The translations under genes and the position numbers were made by a program. The notes below the pieces were generated by a model, which did not search any database, was not told the origin of the DNA, and saw nothing but the letters and a program-made list of their open reading frames with translations. Below are positions 20,313 to 32,732 of a stretch of 64,000 nucleotides of DNA, piece after piece (position 1 is the stretch's first letter; each line of letters begins with the position of its first letter). The stretch is from Allodiplogaster sudhausi (Eukaryota; Nematoda; Chromadorea; Rhabditida; Diplogasteridae): the NCBI GenBank assembly GCA_945643635.1, contig CALZFC010000043.1, positions 2,752,001 through 2,816,000 of the forward strand, written 5' to 3'.

Positions 20313-22039
20313 CACTCCAGTGGAAGAGTAGACGAGCTTCAGATGCCGGCCTCTTTGTTCGCGGGACGAAGAAAAGGTTGGGCGTGCTTACCCAATTCTC
20401 AATTCTCTGCGTCTCTTCCTCTCTCGTACTTTCTCTCTCCCTTTTATTCGTCGACTTCCTAAAGTGCTTGAGGGAGTCTAGGTATTCAACGAGCGCTTCT
20501 CTCATGCGTCACATCAACTTGGCATCATTACAGAGAAAGAGAACGGCAATTCGTCGTTGGGATAGCAATGGCCGAGCTGCATTGACAACAGTTCAATTGA
20601 AGCTGTGGATAGTAAGGACAGCTAATGGTAAGTCGAGAGGAGGTCTCAGGGAATACAAAGTAAGCAAGAAGCCGAATGCAGCTTTTCCTTCTCTCGTGAG
20701 GAAAGACTCGGATGCGATCGGAAAAATTGAATTTGTCGCCTCCGACCGAGGTCACTCCTTTTCAACTCTCGCGCCTTTCTCCGCTCTCCTTCAGGCGGCA
20801 CTCCAGCAGTCCAATAGTTACTTTTTAGTCTCCTATTTTTTTTTTCTTGCCACTTTTTCTCTTTCTCGCTCTCTCACTCTCTCTCTCTCTCTCGCTTTCT
20901 CGCCTTAGTCAGCTCATGAGAACGGTGAACCCGCGTGCACGAGTAGAACAATGAGTGATCAGAAAGAAATAATTTAGAGTAGCCGTCCCTTTCCTGAATG
21001 GCGGTCCATTAACTCTGGCCAAGTATTCTCGGGGGATTCAGAACACTGAGCAGGCGTTCCTTCTTACTCTCTTTACGGCACCTCTTTCCATCTCTCTTCT
21101 ATTTCTCAATCTCTTCTTCTCCTTCTCTCGCCCTGAATCCCTCTCCAAATAAACGTTACTCTTCTTCCTCCTCCGTAGAATCATGCAGTTCACTGCCTGC
21201 CTAATGCAAGGAACTTGAAGAAGAAAGATTGAAACGTCAATGATAACTTCCAAGTGAAACCCTAAACAAAAGCGGAAGGGAGAAAACGAGGAGAATATGA
21301 GCGATGTTATCCAATAATTAGTGGATCTAGGTTTTGGCAGCCCCAAAAAACAACAACTTCCCCGTCTAACTTCGATGAAAACGTAAAAACAAGTTCTTGC
21401 CATATAAAAAGAAATGTACAGAAAAGCACGGTCATCACTAAAAGATGATGCAAACAAATATGCACAGAGGCACTTTTCAGATGAAGGAGCGAAAGAGCTG
21501 AAACATATGCCATGAGCAAGAGAAATTGCGTGAGTAAATTTTAATGTATGTGCTCTGCTACTCTCTCCTTTCCTTCTTCTCTCTGCTTTGTTTCTTTCTC
21601 TGCCATTCCCACTATCTCTTTCTCTCACTCTTTCTTTCTCTGCTCTCTCTTCCCTCTGTTCCTCATCTCCTCGTTCATCCACTTCAACGTTCTCTTCCAT
21701 GCACTTGCCGCCACTCCACTGGACTACAAACGGCGCTCCAAGCAAGAAGAAAAGGGCTGTTAAAAAAGCAATATACTTTTTTTAAGTACTAACGGCTGAT
21801 GATGACATGGGAGTAATCTTGAAAAAGAGGGAGGAAAAGTACGAACTCCTTTCCCAGTTCTACTTTCATGGCTCGCGCTCTTTGCATGCCTTAGTTTTCG
21901 AACCATCATGCTATGCTTTTACCTCGTTCTCTTCACTCCTTCACTCTAAATTCTTTGCACTTTATCTTCTCCCTCTCTTCTTTCTATCTTTTCTTTCTTA
22001 TGTTATTCGTATTCCATCCAAGTTACTAACCCGTCTCTT

Positions 22040-22111
22040 CGTATCTCTCTCTTTCCATTTCTTCCTCCCTCTCTCTTTACCTCTCTCTCTCTTTTTACCT
22101 CCCTCCCTCTT

Positions 22112-22145
<34 letters not shown>

Positions 22146-22146
22146 C
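22040..22146. repeat. (CT)n/(CCTC)n microsatellite
   Basis: CT-rich tract with TTTACC interruptions and a pure core at about 22119-22146. Confidence 0.9.
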
Positions 22147-22974
22147 TCCGTTGATGGATGGCAGACGCGCGTTCTCTGACGGCTTCACTGCCGGTCCTGC
22201 CACCTTTGCGAGCCATACGCACAGAAAAATGCAAAAGTATTACTATTCCTAATTTTATTCTTGTCATTTTTTTTCCTTAGTTTTTCTGCCTAGTCTGTTA
22301 GCTAAAGGACCGATTGACCACTACGTCTAAGCTTTAAAAATGACATCAAATAGTGCGAAAATAAACATACTGCAGGGTAAAAATGAAACAAGTGATAGAG
22401 AGAGAGAGAGTGAGAGAGACAGAAGGAGAGGGAGAGAGACATAGAGAAAGAAGGAGAAAGAGAAAGTGGCGAAGTGGAGGAAGTTGGCAATTCGGCCAAT
22501 TTGCTCTCTTCCGCAACTCTCTGCTCCTCTTTGCCCGTCGAGAGCTTTTCTATTTCGACGTCGTCGGAAAGTGAAAGAAGAATTTTGTGCTGAGATGCAT
22601 CTATACAAAGATTTTAGAAAGGGGAGCAAGGATGTAGCTAGAAACGGGCGAGAGATAAAAGGGGTAAGAGTAAGAGAGCTAGAGTGAGAGTGAGAGTGAA
22701 ATTAGAGAGAGAGAAAGAGGGAGAGAGATAGAAAATATGCAGTAACTTTGTCTTCGTCTTATTTCCAACCAGACGACTGTAAGCTCTTGAGAATTAAGAT
22801 TTGGTGCCATTTGGGAGGTCTGAGTGATTCTGGCAACGGAAAGAGAAGCAGCTTGTCAGCCACTCTTTGAAGAAGACAGAGAGCAGAGGGCTCCTGAGCG
22901 AAAAAGAAAGCGGTCAAGCATGCCAGGCAGGCAGAGAGGCCATGAAAGAGGAAGACGGAGATGAAGCTTAGCTA

Positions 22975-23039
22975 TCACTCTCTCTCTCTCCCCTCTCTCT
23001 CTCTCTCTTTCTACTTTTTTATTTCCATCTCCCTCCCTC

Positions 23040-23070
<31 letters not shown>

Positions 23071-23088
23071 CCTCTCTCTGCTCTCTGC
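22975..23088. repeat. (CT)n microsatellite
   Basis: Two CT cores separated by a T-rich segment. A GA-rich tract of opposite orientation lies at 22395-22460, about 500 bp away, so the two could pair. Confidence 0.85.
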
Positions 23089-24346
23089 CAATTCATTCAG
23101 CGACATCCGTCTCTTCCTCTCACATTCTCTTATTCGCACCCATGCCAAAACAATGAAATAGCCAATGGAGGCATTCGAACTGAAAATCGGCAAAAAGTGG
23201 AAGAGGAGAAGGCATAATAAAGGAGAGGAGGAGTTGGAGAGAGAGTGGATGTGTTCGGGGGCTTCTTCTCCACTTCTCCAGCTCACATTCATCATTCCGA
23301 AGTACTGCCTTGCCAAGATGTTTGATATCAGTTCCAGATCACCGCAAATTAAGAACTCTTGCACTGTTATAAACTACAGATGCTCATTTTCATGTCTATG
23401 AGACATGCATGCGTAATCAAAGATAACGGCGATGGATAATAGTTAAGGCTAAGTTTCCACTATTTTATCCTGGAAATATACGCGTAGCTATTTGGTCGAT
23501 GGCAGAAAGAAGGAAAAGCATAACTTCGGGCCGGTCCAGCTCTGTCCACATTACTTGTGAAGGGACAGAAGGAGTTGAGAGAGAGGAAAAGAGTTAGAGA
23601 GAGATAGAGAAAGAGAAAGTGTAATAGAGAGAGAGGGGGAGAGAGAGAGAGAAAGAAAGAGAAGAAGGTCGACTCAGCTCGGCGTCGCTCAATCTGATAA
23701 AGGCGCGTCGGTCCGCTACACGGAAATGCCGAAATGGACTGCCTAATAGTAAATAGGATTGTCTCTTCCCGCCGGAGGAATGAAAGGAGAGGAAGTCTCT
23801 CTCGAGAGAAGCTTCCAGGCACCGGCAGTGAACACCTCCAGGACAAAACAAGAAAGGCATCCGGGTGGGAGATATCGGTTATTCTCACTTCTTGTGGTCG
23901 AGTCTTCCCACAAGCTCCATATCTCAAAAAGTGAGATGAATTCAGTCACAACTCTCTTTTTCTCTCTCTCTCTCTAACTCCAACTATTGCTGTTTGTGTA
24001 TCTCTCTTCTCTCTTTCTCTATCTCTTTCTCTCTCTGCTCTCTCTCTTTCGTCATCTCGCGCTCTCTGCGACTTTCTTTCTCTACTTAATGAATGCTATC
24101 TTCTCTCTCAACGACAGTCAGACGGTCTTGGCTGCTCAAATTGCAAAGCTTCAAGAGCGGCACGAACGAGGGACATCCGGGGTATAATAACGATGTGAGA
24201 GGGAGAGAATAGAAATGGAGAGAAATAGAGAGAAAGGGAAATACAGAGAGAGAAGGCGAAGGAGAGAGATGGAGAGATACATAGAGAGAATGGAAAGATG
24301 ATGAGAGGGAATATGGAAAATGTGCAGAAAAGGCATGCCAAATGAC

Positions 24347-24349
24347 AAT

Positions 24350-24398
<49 letters not shown>

Positions 24399-24412
24399 GA
24401 GAGGCAGCAGGA
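24347..24412. repeat. (GA)n microsatellite
   Basis: Almost pure GA repeat, preceded by about 150 bp of looser GA-rich sequence. Confidence 0.9.
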
Positions 24413-25386
24413 GGCGAGAGATGGATGACGGGACGAGAGAGAATGCTCAAGATGGAGTGTCATGAGAAGTTCGAGCAAGCGAAACACGACGCGGCGATGC
24501 TGTTGAAAAACAGTACAGGCCGGAGATGGCAGAAGCACAATTAAATGAAATACCCTTGCATATCTCAAAGGGCAGATGACATAAGAGAAGAGACTCTGCT
24601 CATTTCACTTTTATATCTCCATTTCTTCCTAAGTTCACCTCTTTCCTATAAAATTGAATAAAATAAAGAAAACCGAATAATTTACCATCGCCAATCCTCT
24701 TTAATGATAACCGAATAATCCAATAACTTTTGGGAATCCTCTTCTATGGATACAATTTTCATTGCTTCCCCCCAAGAAAGATAAGAATGCAAACAAACCC
24801 AGGAGTCGCGTGGTGGCAGATGACATCGTTCGCGCATGAAATGCCCTGCAAAATCGTCGAAATTATGTTGATACCAAAAATGGAGAAAAGTCGTATTCGT
24901 TGAAATTTCGCGTGATAGCTAGTGAATAGTGGAGACCACTAATTCTCATTTGTAATTAGATACATATTAACAATACATCTACGATATTTCTCAATTTTGG
25001 TTGACCTGCGACGAGGGATTGAATCCATTTTGAGTGATGAGAGGGAGAGAAGAAACGGAGAAGTCATCTCAGGCTGGGGACTGTCTTTTGAAGAAGAAGA
25101 CAAGAGAAAGGCACTGGCCAGAAGGCAGCAAGTCAACCAAGAAGAAGCTTATTATGGCAAGGATCTCGAGATGTCTCGGCTCAGTGGACAACCTACGTTT
25201 GTTCAGGCCAATGAGCTACTCCGCTCTTTCATCTAGCTCAGTCTTTCTCTGTCTTGCTTTCTTCGACCTGTCTCATCTTCTTTTGTTTCTCACATTCGCT
25301 ATTTTTCAAGGTTCTCTTTCCTCTTCTGTTTCTCTTATGACGTCCATTCTTACTCTGCATTCTTTATACAATTCATGCAATTACAT

Positions 25387-25452
25387 AGATATATACATAT
25401 GTATGTACATACACATATACATATATACATACATATGTATGTATGTATGTGC
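25387..25452. repeat. TATG/TACA tetranucleotide repeat
   Basis: Alternating ATAC/GTAT motifs that can form cruciforms. No gene is nearby. Confidence 0.8.
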
Positions 25453-26313
25453 GCGTCCAGTCACTAGAAGAGAGTGGTATTACGAAAAAAATAAATATGA
25501 AGCATAAATAAAGATACCAACATAAAACAGAATGTGTCATTTAAAGTAGTGTAAAAGTAGCATTAATAATGTTAACTATGCAGAAGGAAGAGCCAGTAGA
25601 GGGAAGGAAGTGGAACGACCGAATTGAAAGATTCGTCGCACGAAAATCTATCGTGACATTTCAGGAAATGCGCCAGAAATAATTAAGGACGTGGCCGTTG
25701 AAGGACGTTCTACTAAAAAGTCCCTTCGAGGTCGCGCGAGCTGACGGAGACGGCTATTTCACGATGAACAAGTCACACAAAAGATACCAAAAAAAAAAAC
25801 TAAAGTGAAATGAGTTGAAGATATCTCCTGTCGGTGTAGGCATTCTTTGTGTTCGTTTTCTATGATTTTCTAATTAGATTAATTTAGTTTTCAATCCCAT
25901 ATTTATATAGAATAATTGAGTGACAATCCTATTCAAGCAGAAAAATCATGAGTAGCAGACTACTCACAAAAGCGCGCTCGAATCGGCCAAAGGCTCCTAA
26001 TTCGCAGTACCGAAATAATTGTCATAATAGTAAATGGAAGATGAGTGGGACACACGCTTCCTACATTTCTAGCGCCTGTCACGGTCCAATCAAAAATCGT
26101 TTGAACTAACTAGCGTTAGCCGTGTCCCTCTCTTCCCTTGTTGTTCTTTTTTTGGGAATGCAAACTGAGGAGTTCTACGTACACAATCAAAAGAAGGCAA
26201 TCATTGCGCATGCGAGCTAATTCTTGAGCACAAATAAAGGAGTCTCTGGACGGAGACTGCCTCGGGCAGTGAAGAAGGAGTTGACTCCAGCTCTTTTTAT
26301 TCTTTTTCATCAC

Positions 26314-26317
<4 letters not shown>

Positions 26318-26359
<42 letters not shown>

Positions 26360-26387
26360 CCTCTCCCTTCTCTCAGCATCTCTCCCT

Positions 26388-26434
<47 letters not shown>

Positions 26435-26442
26435 CCTCTCTC
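26318..26442. repeat. Tandem pair of (CT)n tracts
   Basis: Two CT cores (about 26318-26356 and 26393-26431) each followed by a similar tail, TGAACCTCTCCCTTCTCTC and TGAGCCTCTCTCTTCTCTC. The tail similarity points to local duplication of a unit of about 75 bp. Confidence 0.85.
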
Positions 26443-27021
26443 TTCTCTCGTCATCTTTCCCTATCTCCCCTTCCAATATGCATTCTCTCCACGTAATCTA
26501 AGAAAGTGAAAAGCGATGAAATGTGCATATAAAAGTGAGAAGGAAGGATTCCCGCATTCATTCATTCATACCTCCTCCTCCTCCCTGTAGATTTCATCCC
26601 CGTCCCTACATACTTCCATAATTCCTTACCTTGTTCTCTCCCTCTGTCCATTTCACTTTCTCCTTCTATCTCCTTCTCTCTCTACCCCTATCTCTTTGTG
26701 TCTCTCCCTCTATCTCTTTCTCTTCCCACTCCCTCTTTCTCAGCCTTCCTCTCTCTCTCTTTCTCTTCTCTCTCTCTCTCTATCTCTATTTATATTCTCA
26801 CTTTCAAATTTTATGGTGTCTTCCTGCTTAATATTCCCCAAGTCTGCAAAGAAAAGAATTGCGGACCAAAAATGAATGGTATTAGAGCTCCAACGGGTAG
26901 GACCAAATTTGCATTATCGTATTCATAGATCTACGCAGTTCTAGCACATCGTTTACGTTGACGTGCTTGACTGCTTGTCCCCTTTCTTCTCTCGGTTCCT
27001 CCGTCTCTAACTGGTCATGAG

Positions 27022-27022
<1 letters not shown>

Positions 27023-27069
<47 letters not shown>
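27023..27069. repeat. (CT)n microsatellite
   Basis: Pure CT tract of about 46 bp. Confidence 0.9.
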
Positions 27070-27071
<2 letters not shown>

Positions 27072-28109
27072 GCTCTCCTTCGTCTGTCTACTTCAGCAGG
27101 CAGCGTAACGAAAAAGGCATAAACACAAACAATTCCGAGACAGCTTCTCATAACACTCTGAATAAGGAGCCTCCACAAGAAACGACATGTTGAATGACAA
27201 GCGAAAAGCAGGAACTATGAGATTCGTCAAAGTCATTAAAAATGAAGTAACTCAACTTCCAAAGAGAATGACTTCTACACAAGAAAAATTACTAGGGGAT
27301 GATTCTTGAAGTTTAAACAGTGTATGAAAATGTACTGATCTGGCGCGCATAATGGCGTGAGAAGAGACGACTTTGAAAGGGCAACAGGGCAAGCCGCTTT
27401 TTGACACATTGCCATAGCGGCCAGCTCGAGCTGGAGGCGTCTTCCTCCCATGACTGACTGGCTAACATCTATCTTGCTATTCTCATTTCATTTCTTCTCT
27501 CTCTCTCTTTCCCTACTCTTCTTTTTCCATCCTCTCTTCTGTCTTGTTTGTATTCATTCCTACGCTACTCTTTATAATAAATTATCCAGCACAGAGTAGA
27601 AAACTTTGGAAAGGAAAACAACAAGGAATACTCTTCGCATGCAGCTCCTTCTTCCACAAGAAGGAATACCCTTCGTATTCACTTGCACTTCTCTCTTCCA
27701 TTGTATCGTGGAATTGCACAATTTTACAACTCACCTTTATTTAATAGGAACCAATCGAAAAAAAAATGTGATAGCGAAAAAAAAAGGAAAAAAAGCCGAA
27801 TGGTTTAAGAGCAAGAAGCGGATTGAAGTGGAGAGCTGAAGGACTCGAATTGGTGTGCCGGGTTGAAAAGATGCTGGACGCATTACGTCCCACGGGAACG
27901 ATCCACGGACTTGCAGTTTCTCTACTGGTCTCTCTCTTTCTTCCTTCAAGAAAATTCTATGGAATCCGTGCCCTCTCCAGTTATCAGCACCTCTTGACGA
28001 ATGACTCCAGGGAGTATTTCTTCTCTTCCTCTAATCCTGAGTAGTAATAATTCTCTTCCTGATTCTAACTTCCCCTGTCTTCTGATTATCTCTCACTCTC
28101 GTGTCTGTC

Positions 28110-28111
<2 letters not shown>

Positions 28112-28153
<42 letters not shown>
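28112..28153. repeat. (CT)n microsatellite
   Basis: Pure CT tract of about 40 bp, shortly downstream of the orphan gene ending at 28378. Confidence 0.9.
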
Positions 28154-28156
<3 letters not shown>

Positions 28157-28377
28157 CATTCTCGACCCAAAAACTTCCTCTCCTTTTTGTCACCACATCC
28201 CCTTCTTCTTTACCCATCGTGTGCCAAAATGTCTCGGGTTGGTCAGCAATAAATAATATTTGTGCTAAGGAAAGCAAGCGAAGGAGCAGTGTACTTGTTA
28301 ACTGAAGAATGGGAAAGAAGGGAGGGATAGATGCTTTGTCTTTCTCTGCGTCTCCTCCCTCTCCACTCTCTTCTCTT

Positions 28378-29606
28378 CTATTTCCGTTGGCGTCGGCCCC
28401 CTTTTATCTCGAGGATACGCTGCGCTCGGTTCTGCAAAATGTTCTCACTCGGATTGATTTTCTGATAGACATCGTGCTCATTCATTAGTTTCTTCTCCTT
28501 TTCTTATTTATCATAACTCACTCCACTCTTCTCTCTCTTCTCTCCATCTCCCTCCTCTCTCTCTCTCTCTCTTTCTCTCTCTCTATCTCCTCTCTCTCTA
28601 CCAACTTTTCCAAAGCGGATCATGTCTCCAGACTCTTGCCACGCAGTGGCAACGTCGTCATCCGTGAAATAGCGATCGTTCTCTGGAATGAAGGAGGTTG
28701 TCATGTTGCTGATGGAATGAACAGGGAAGTGTCTGACTTGCAGCGAAGAAGACCTCCCGGCCGAGTTGCCCAGTTGCCTCGCAGTACTTGTCCATCTCGG
28801 CCAGAGCCGCCTTCAAGTACACCAGACGGTCCATGCGGTCGATAACCTTGAAAGGAAGCCCTCTCTCTCCTCCCTTCTTCTCTTCGTTTCTCTCGCTCTC
28901 ATCTCTCAAACCAACTTGTTTCCTTGGTATGATCAGGAGACGGCAAGTAAAGAGAGGGAGAAAGACCAGAAGGAAGGCAACCATTCCATACGAAGCTTGC
29001 AACTAAATCGAACAGTTCTATTAACTTTACTTTTTGACCTACCAAATATGCACATTCCACCACACTCTTCATCTTTCACTGAACAAAGCTAGTTTAGGGT
29101 GGTAAATGTCCAGGATGCTTTCGTCCATTAATTAGCTTCATCACCAAATCTCCTTTCAATATGGAGACGCATATTCCTGTCCTCATTTGGGAGGTTATTT
29201 CCGAAGCAACCAAATAAAACAGTTAGATTGAGAGAAGATGAATGCAAGAGATGAATAGGGAATGACCCATGGAAGCTTTTCTTTGTCGAGTTCCTTAGTC
29301 GCGGAGCCACACGCATTGTTCTTGTTTTCCTGCACTTTCTTGTTCTCTGCTTCTGTCTGCGCGTCCATCTCTTCGCTATCTATCCGCTAAGAGAACAAAT
29401 CTTTTATTTCATTTACTCTTAATTATCTATTTCAGTTAATTAGCTCTGGGGGTCTCCGCAGAGGAAGAACCTAACCTGCTTGAAAGAAACGCCCTCATCA
29501 TAGGGAGCATCGTTATCTCTTCCACTGGAGTAGTACTTCACAGAGACGACGGATTGGTCAGAGACGAAGAGGAGAAACAGCCAGAGGAACAGACAACCAG
29601 ACAAGG
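28378..29606 (-). CDS. Orphan protein with two hydrophobic segments, 5' end missing
   Basis: Not recognised. Exon 29606-29476 encodes a hydrophobic leader (GCLFLWLFLLFVSDQ) then VVSVKYYSSGRDNDAPYDEG. A second exon near 29365-29280 gives a polar stretch (MDAQTEAENKKVQENKNNA). A third near 29005-28928 carries a second hydrophobic segment (MVAFLLVFLPLFTCRLLII). Exon about 28848-28751 encodes DRMDRLVYLKAALAEMDKYC. Then an exon ending at 28606 has DRYFTDDDVATAWQESGDM, and the last exon (28431-28378) ends in a basic tail (ILEIKGGRRQRK). The last three junctions keep phase; the join between the first two exons and the rest is less certain, so these could be two genes. No in-frame ATG was found for the first exon. 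A small ER, secreted or membrane protein is the likely nature. Confidence 0.45.
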
Positions 29607-30043
29607 CTGAAGCTCATAGATACTCCGCAGAATCTATCGTTTCGTAAGGATCAGCCAAACAAAGCGAAACAGGTATCCAAGAATCGAGTGAATTAATACG
29701 GAAAGACAAAGGAAACCAACCGCCTCTCATTCTCGAAGGAGACGAGATTAATCAAGAATGGAACAGAGGCTGTTATGTCATTTCAATATTTCAGTAATGT
29801 TATTAGCGCTTTCATTAGTTATGCTATTCTGCTCTGATTTCATTCAGATGTACTTTCATTCAACATTCTATTGCCTGTGTACAAACCGATGGTTTTTAAC
29901 AAATAATTTTATGCTTGATAATCGACAAACGTGTATACAATACTTTGAATCTTTAATCAACAACTAAGTACAATGAACTAGACCCGGGAGAATACCTAAA
30001 ATGGCAGACCCTGATATTGGATGAGACTGCAAGAGATGCCAGA

Positions 30044-30632
30044 CTAGCCACTGCCTTGCAGTCCATGGCAGCGTCTGCGATGTCGAGTGAGAGCAGCCTC
30101 GTCTCCACTCAAGAACTTCCCGCACTCGGGGCATTCCCTTCGCTCACCTGAATACATTTATATCTCATTTATCGTGAAATGGAAAAAAAGAGTAAACGTC
30201 GTTCGTCTCAGTGAGTCCAATCTTTTCGCTTTAAAAGTACCAGAGTGTCTTGATTCGAATAAATCACTTGTCTGATATACTATAAAGTAAATAAGGTTAA
30301 AAAAGCTCGCCAAGATGGACGCGGACAAAGTGATGACGACGCTCTGAAGTGGTCTTGAAGGTACGACGGCAATCAGTGCAGATGTACTTGGACTGGCGAG
30401 AGTGGGAGGCACGAGAGTGCAAGGTCAGGCTGGAGAGGCAGAGATGCAGACAGTCATGGCAAGAGATGATAACAGCAGAGAGAGGAGAGAGACAGAGAGC
30501 GGAAGTGAGAGAAAGAGAAAGGCCAGAGAAAGTAAGAGAGAGAGGGAGGGATGCAGACAGTGATGGCAAGAGATGGATAACAGCAGCGAGAGAAGAGAGG
30601 CAGAGAGAGAGAGAGACAGAGAGAGAGAGACC

Positions 30633-30669
<37 letters not shown>

Positions 30670-31021
30670 AGAGAATGAAAGAGAGAGAGAAGAGAGATGC
30701 TGACCGCTCTTTCGTCGCGAATGTCTGTGGGCACTGAGCACAAGAGAATGGCCGCAGACCGAGGTGTGCGGAGTGGAGATGGCGGGTCAGCAGATATCTG
30801 CAGAACTCAGATTCCTCTCGGTAAGAGAAGGAAGGAAATAGCAAGAGCCTCTTGGCGAATTCTCGCTGGCAACCCTGCCAGCGACATCTTCGATCTCCCC
30901 TCCGCACGTGGCTGTCCACGTGTTCACTCGCACCCTCTGGCTCGCCACTCCAAGAACAACCTTCCCAGGAACACGCGATGTCAGACGGAGCCAAGCCATG
31001 CTGAGAGAGCGAGAAAGTCAT
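30044..31021 (-). CDS. Small five-finger C2H2 zinc-finger protein
   Basis: Exons 31021 (or acceptor near 31007)-30849, 30797-30715, 30429-30311 and 30147-30044. Joined, they encode five C2H2 fingers in about 155 residues: C-x4-C-x11-H-x3-H, C-x4-C-x12-H-x4-H, C-x2-C-x12-H-x4-H, C-x2-C-x12-H-x4-H and C-x2-C-x13-H-x4-H. The two leading Cx4C fingers resemble the GLI/ZIC/TFIIIA style. The linker HLGERRECPEC before the last finger matches the usual HTGE(R/K)-type linker. Finger spacing is restored only if two introns (30798-30848 and 30148-30310) use GC-AG borders. The second finger and the linker are broken otherwise. No effector domain is present. It is probably a DNA- or RNA-binding regulator; targets unknown. 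The start is uncertain because CTCTCAG just before CATGGCTTGG could be an acceptor. Confidence 0.72.
30443..30586. repeat. 107-bp duplication inside zinc-finger intron
   Basis: GATGCAGACAGTNATGGCAA followed by GAGATGATAACAGCAG occurs at about 30443-30478 and again at about 30550-30586 with two small differences. Both copies lie among GA repeats in the third intron of the zinc-finger gene. Confidence 0.75.
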
Positions 31022-31322
31022 TAAGAGATCGAGAGAAATTAGTGGCAGGAAACGGTACAGAATTGATCCATAAAGGAAATAAATTTGCAGAGACCCTTAC
31101 ATGTAAAAAATTTTCAATATAGCAAAGTATTAATGTTTTAAAGCTTATAGTTCAAATGGCCTAAAAAGGCATTGTAAATTGAATCAAGAAAGTTGCCTGA
31201 CTTTGATGACACTTCGTAAGATGTCAGATTAATGAGTACCGTAATACTTGAGCATAATCAAGAAAGAATGATACAGTAAGCCGATGGAATGAATATGAAT
31301 GTCTTGGTGAGAGCGGAAGTAA

Positions 31323-32447
31323 TCATTCCATCTCTCCGACTCTGCCAGAGAGAAGAACCGCCCGTCCACGCCCCCTCCCTCCTTCACTCGCTGACACTTT
31401 CATCATTCGCATGATGAAGGGGATCGCAGCCAGGAAGAGAGCCACGTTCAGAATCATCTTTAACAGCAGAAGATTACATTAAGTATTAGCTGCCAATTAC
31501 ATGGAAATTCATTGTACCGAAACGACGAAGAGATTACGGTACATGAAGTGGCGGTACTCGCAAGGGATCGGGCATTCGAAGTGTGGCGGCAAGCCAATCG
31601 TACGATTAGACACCTGAGGAACAATCGGCCTTTTCTAACCAAGATGATGAGCACAGCACTTATAGCACTACTAAAACGCATCGAAACACAAAATGTATGA
31701 AGAGAGAAAGAAGCTCGCCTTCTGAACTCGGTCAGCAAGTTGATTGGCAACGGCTTCGATGGCCTCAACAGAGAGGACAACGTCTTCATCTCGATGTAAC
31801 GCACGGAAATCTTTGATCATCTGTTCACGCACCTTAAAAAGAACTATGCAAGAAGTCATCGTCAACACAAGATGTCGAAAGGGAAGCAAATAAACCTAAA
31901 TATACACCGGTGGTGTGAGAAGAGGGACTGACGAACCTTCTGGAAGTCTTCGCCTTCCGACTTCCCGTGACGACGCCACCACTGGTCAATGTTCACCTGG
32001 TAAAACAGATTCAGAATAGAGCGACTTCATTGAAAAAGGTGTTACAACTGCGTTTTTCAATACTCTTCAAAAACAAATAAGACAATTTGAAATGCCACTC
32101 CTCCGCTAACCTGAACAGCGATGTAGTGTCTGAGCTGGCCTACGAGAACCTTCTCAAAAAAGTGCCGAGTCCGCTCCCAGCATTCCATTCCACTCGCGTC
32201 GTCCACCGAACAATGCGAACTTCAAGGAGTTCTAGTCTCTTGAGTTCGTAGCACCGGTTAGCACTTTTACATTAAATGACATGTATGAAAAATATCACAA
32301 TAGGCCACAAGAAGGAAAACGTGGAACGAACGAGCAGCCTATGACGGTGGAGTTGTCGCCGGTAGGCCATGTCTGAGTATCAGAAAGGAAAGAGAGAAGC
32401 AAGACGTGAAACAATGCGCAGCAAAGAGCCTTCCCCCTCGGAATCAT
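31323..32447 (-). CDS. Orphan type I membrane protein
   Basis: Not recognised. The start at 32447 gives MIPRGKALCCALFHVLLLSF, a good signal peptide, followed by a short segment with an N-glycosylation site (GDNSTVIGC). The next exon (about 32230-32112) encodes SVDDASGMECWERTRHFFEK and LVGQLRHYIAVQ. Further exons give NIDQWWRRHGKSEGEDFQK (about 31997-31938), REQMIKDFRALHRDEDVVLS with EAVANQLADRVQKA (about 31833-31717), NRTIGLPPHFECPIPCEYRH (about 31614-31518), and finally a membrane segment (MILNVALFLAAIPFIMRMMK) with a short Gly/Arg-rich cytosolic tail ending at 31323. The ectodomain has few Cys, among them a CPIPC motif. Secretion followed by anchoring at the membrane is inferred from signal and TM segments only. 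Confidence 0.6.
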
Positions 32448-32732
32448 CTCCTATCACGCTGTAATCAAATCATTACAATACTCGCGCAGAACGTTTCCAC
32501 ATTGATTATACTTCCAGCAGACTCAACAACGCGTTAAAAATTTTAAAAATAGCAAAGCAACAGATGATGGTTCACTGGAAAGTATGGAGAGTGCAAGGGA
32601 ACATAACGAGTTCTTCCGCCAGAGCACGGTCTTGGCTTCTTGCCAAGATTTAAATAACGGTATCTTACACTATTGCTGTAACAATTTTACGGGTGGAATA
32701 CATTTGCGCGCAGACACTTGCGCGCAGACAAT

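Larger units (their letters stand above)
19966..28377. other. 8.4-kb gene-poor, microsatellite-rich spacer
   Basis: No exon with recognisable or phase-consistent coding was found on either strand. The region holds at least eight CT or GA tracts, a TATG/TACA repeat and ordinary AT-rich sequence. It lies upstream of nca, so it may contain that gene's promoter, 5' leader exons and enhancers. The longest open frame (21038-21745, minus) is low-complexity at both ends and has no supporting features. Small unrecognised genes cannot be excluded. Confidence 0.5.

Noticed and set aside
21038..21745. 235-residue frame on the minus strand
   Set aside because: Both ends are Glu/Arg low-complexity from GA repeats, the middle has no recognisable domain, and no splice or start context supports it.
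25560..25800. Possible decayed Tc1/mariner fragment
   Set aside because: A short charged reading resembles nothing firmly; no DDE motif or inverted ends were seen.
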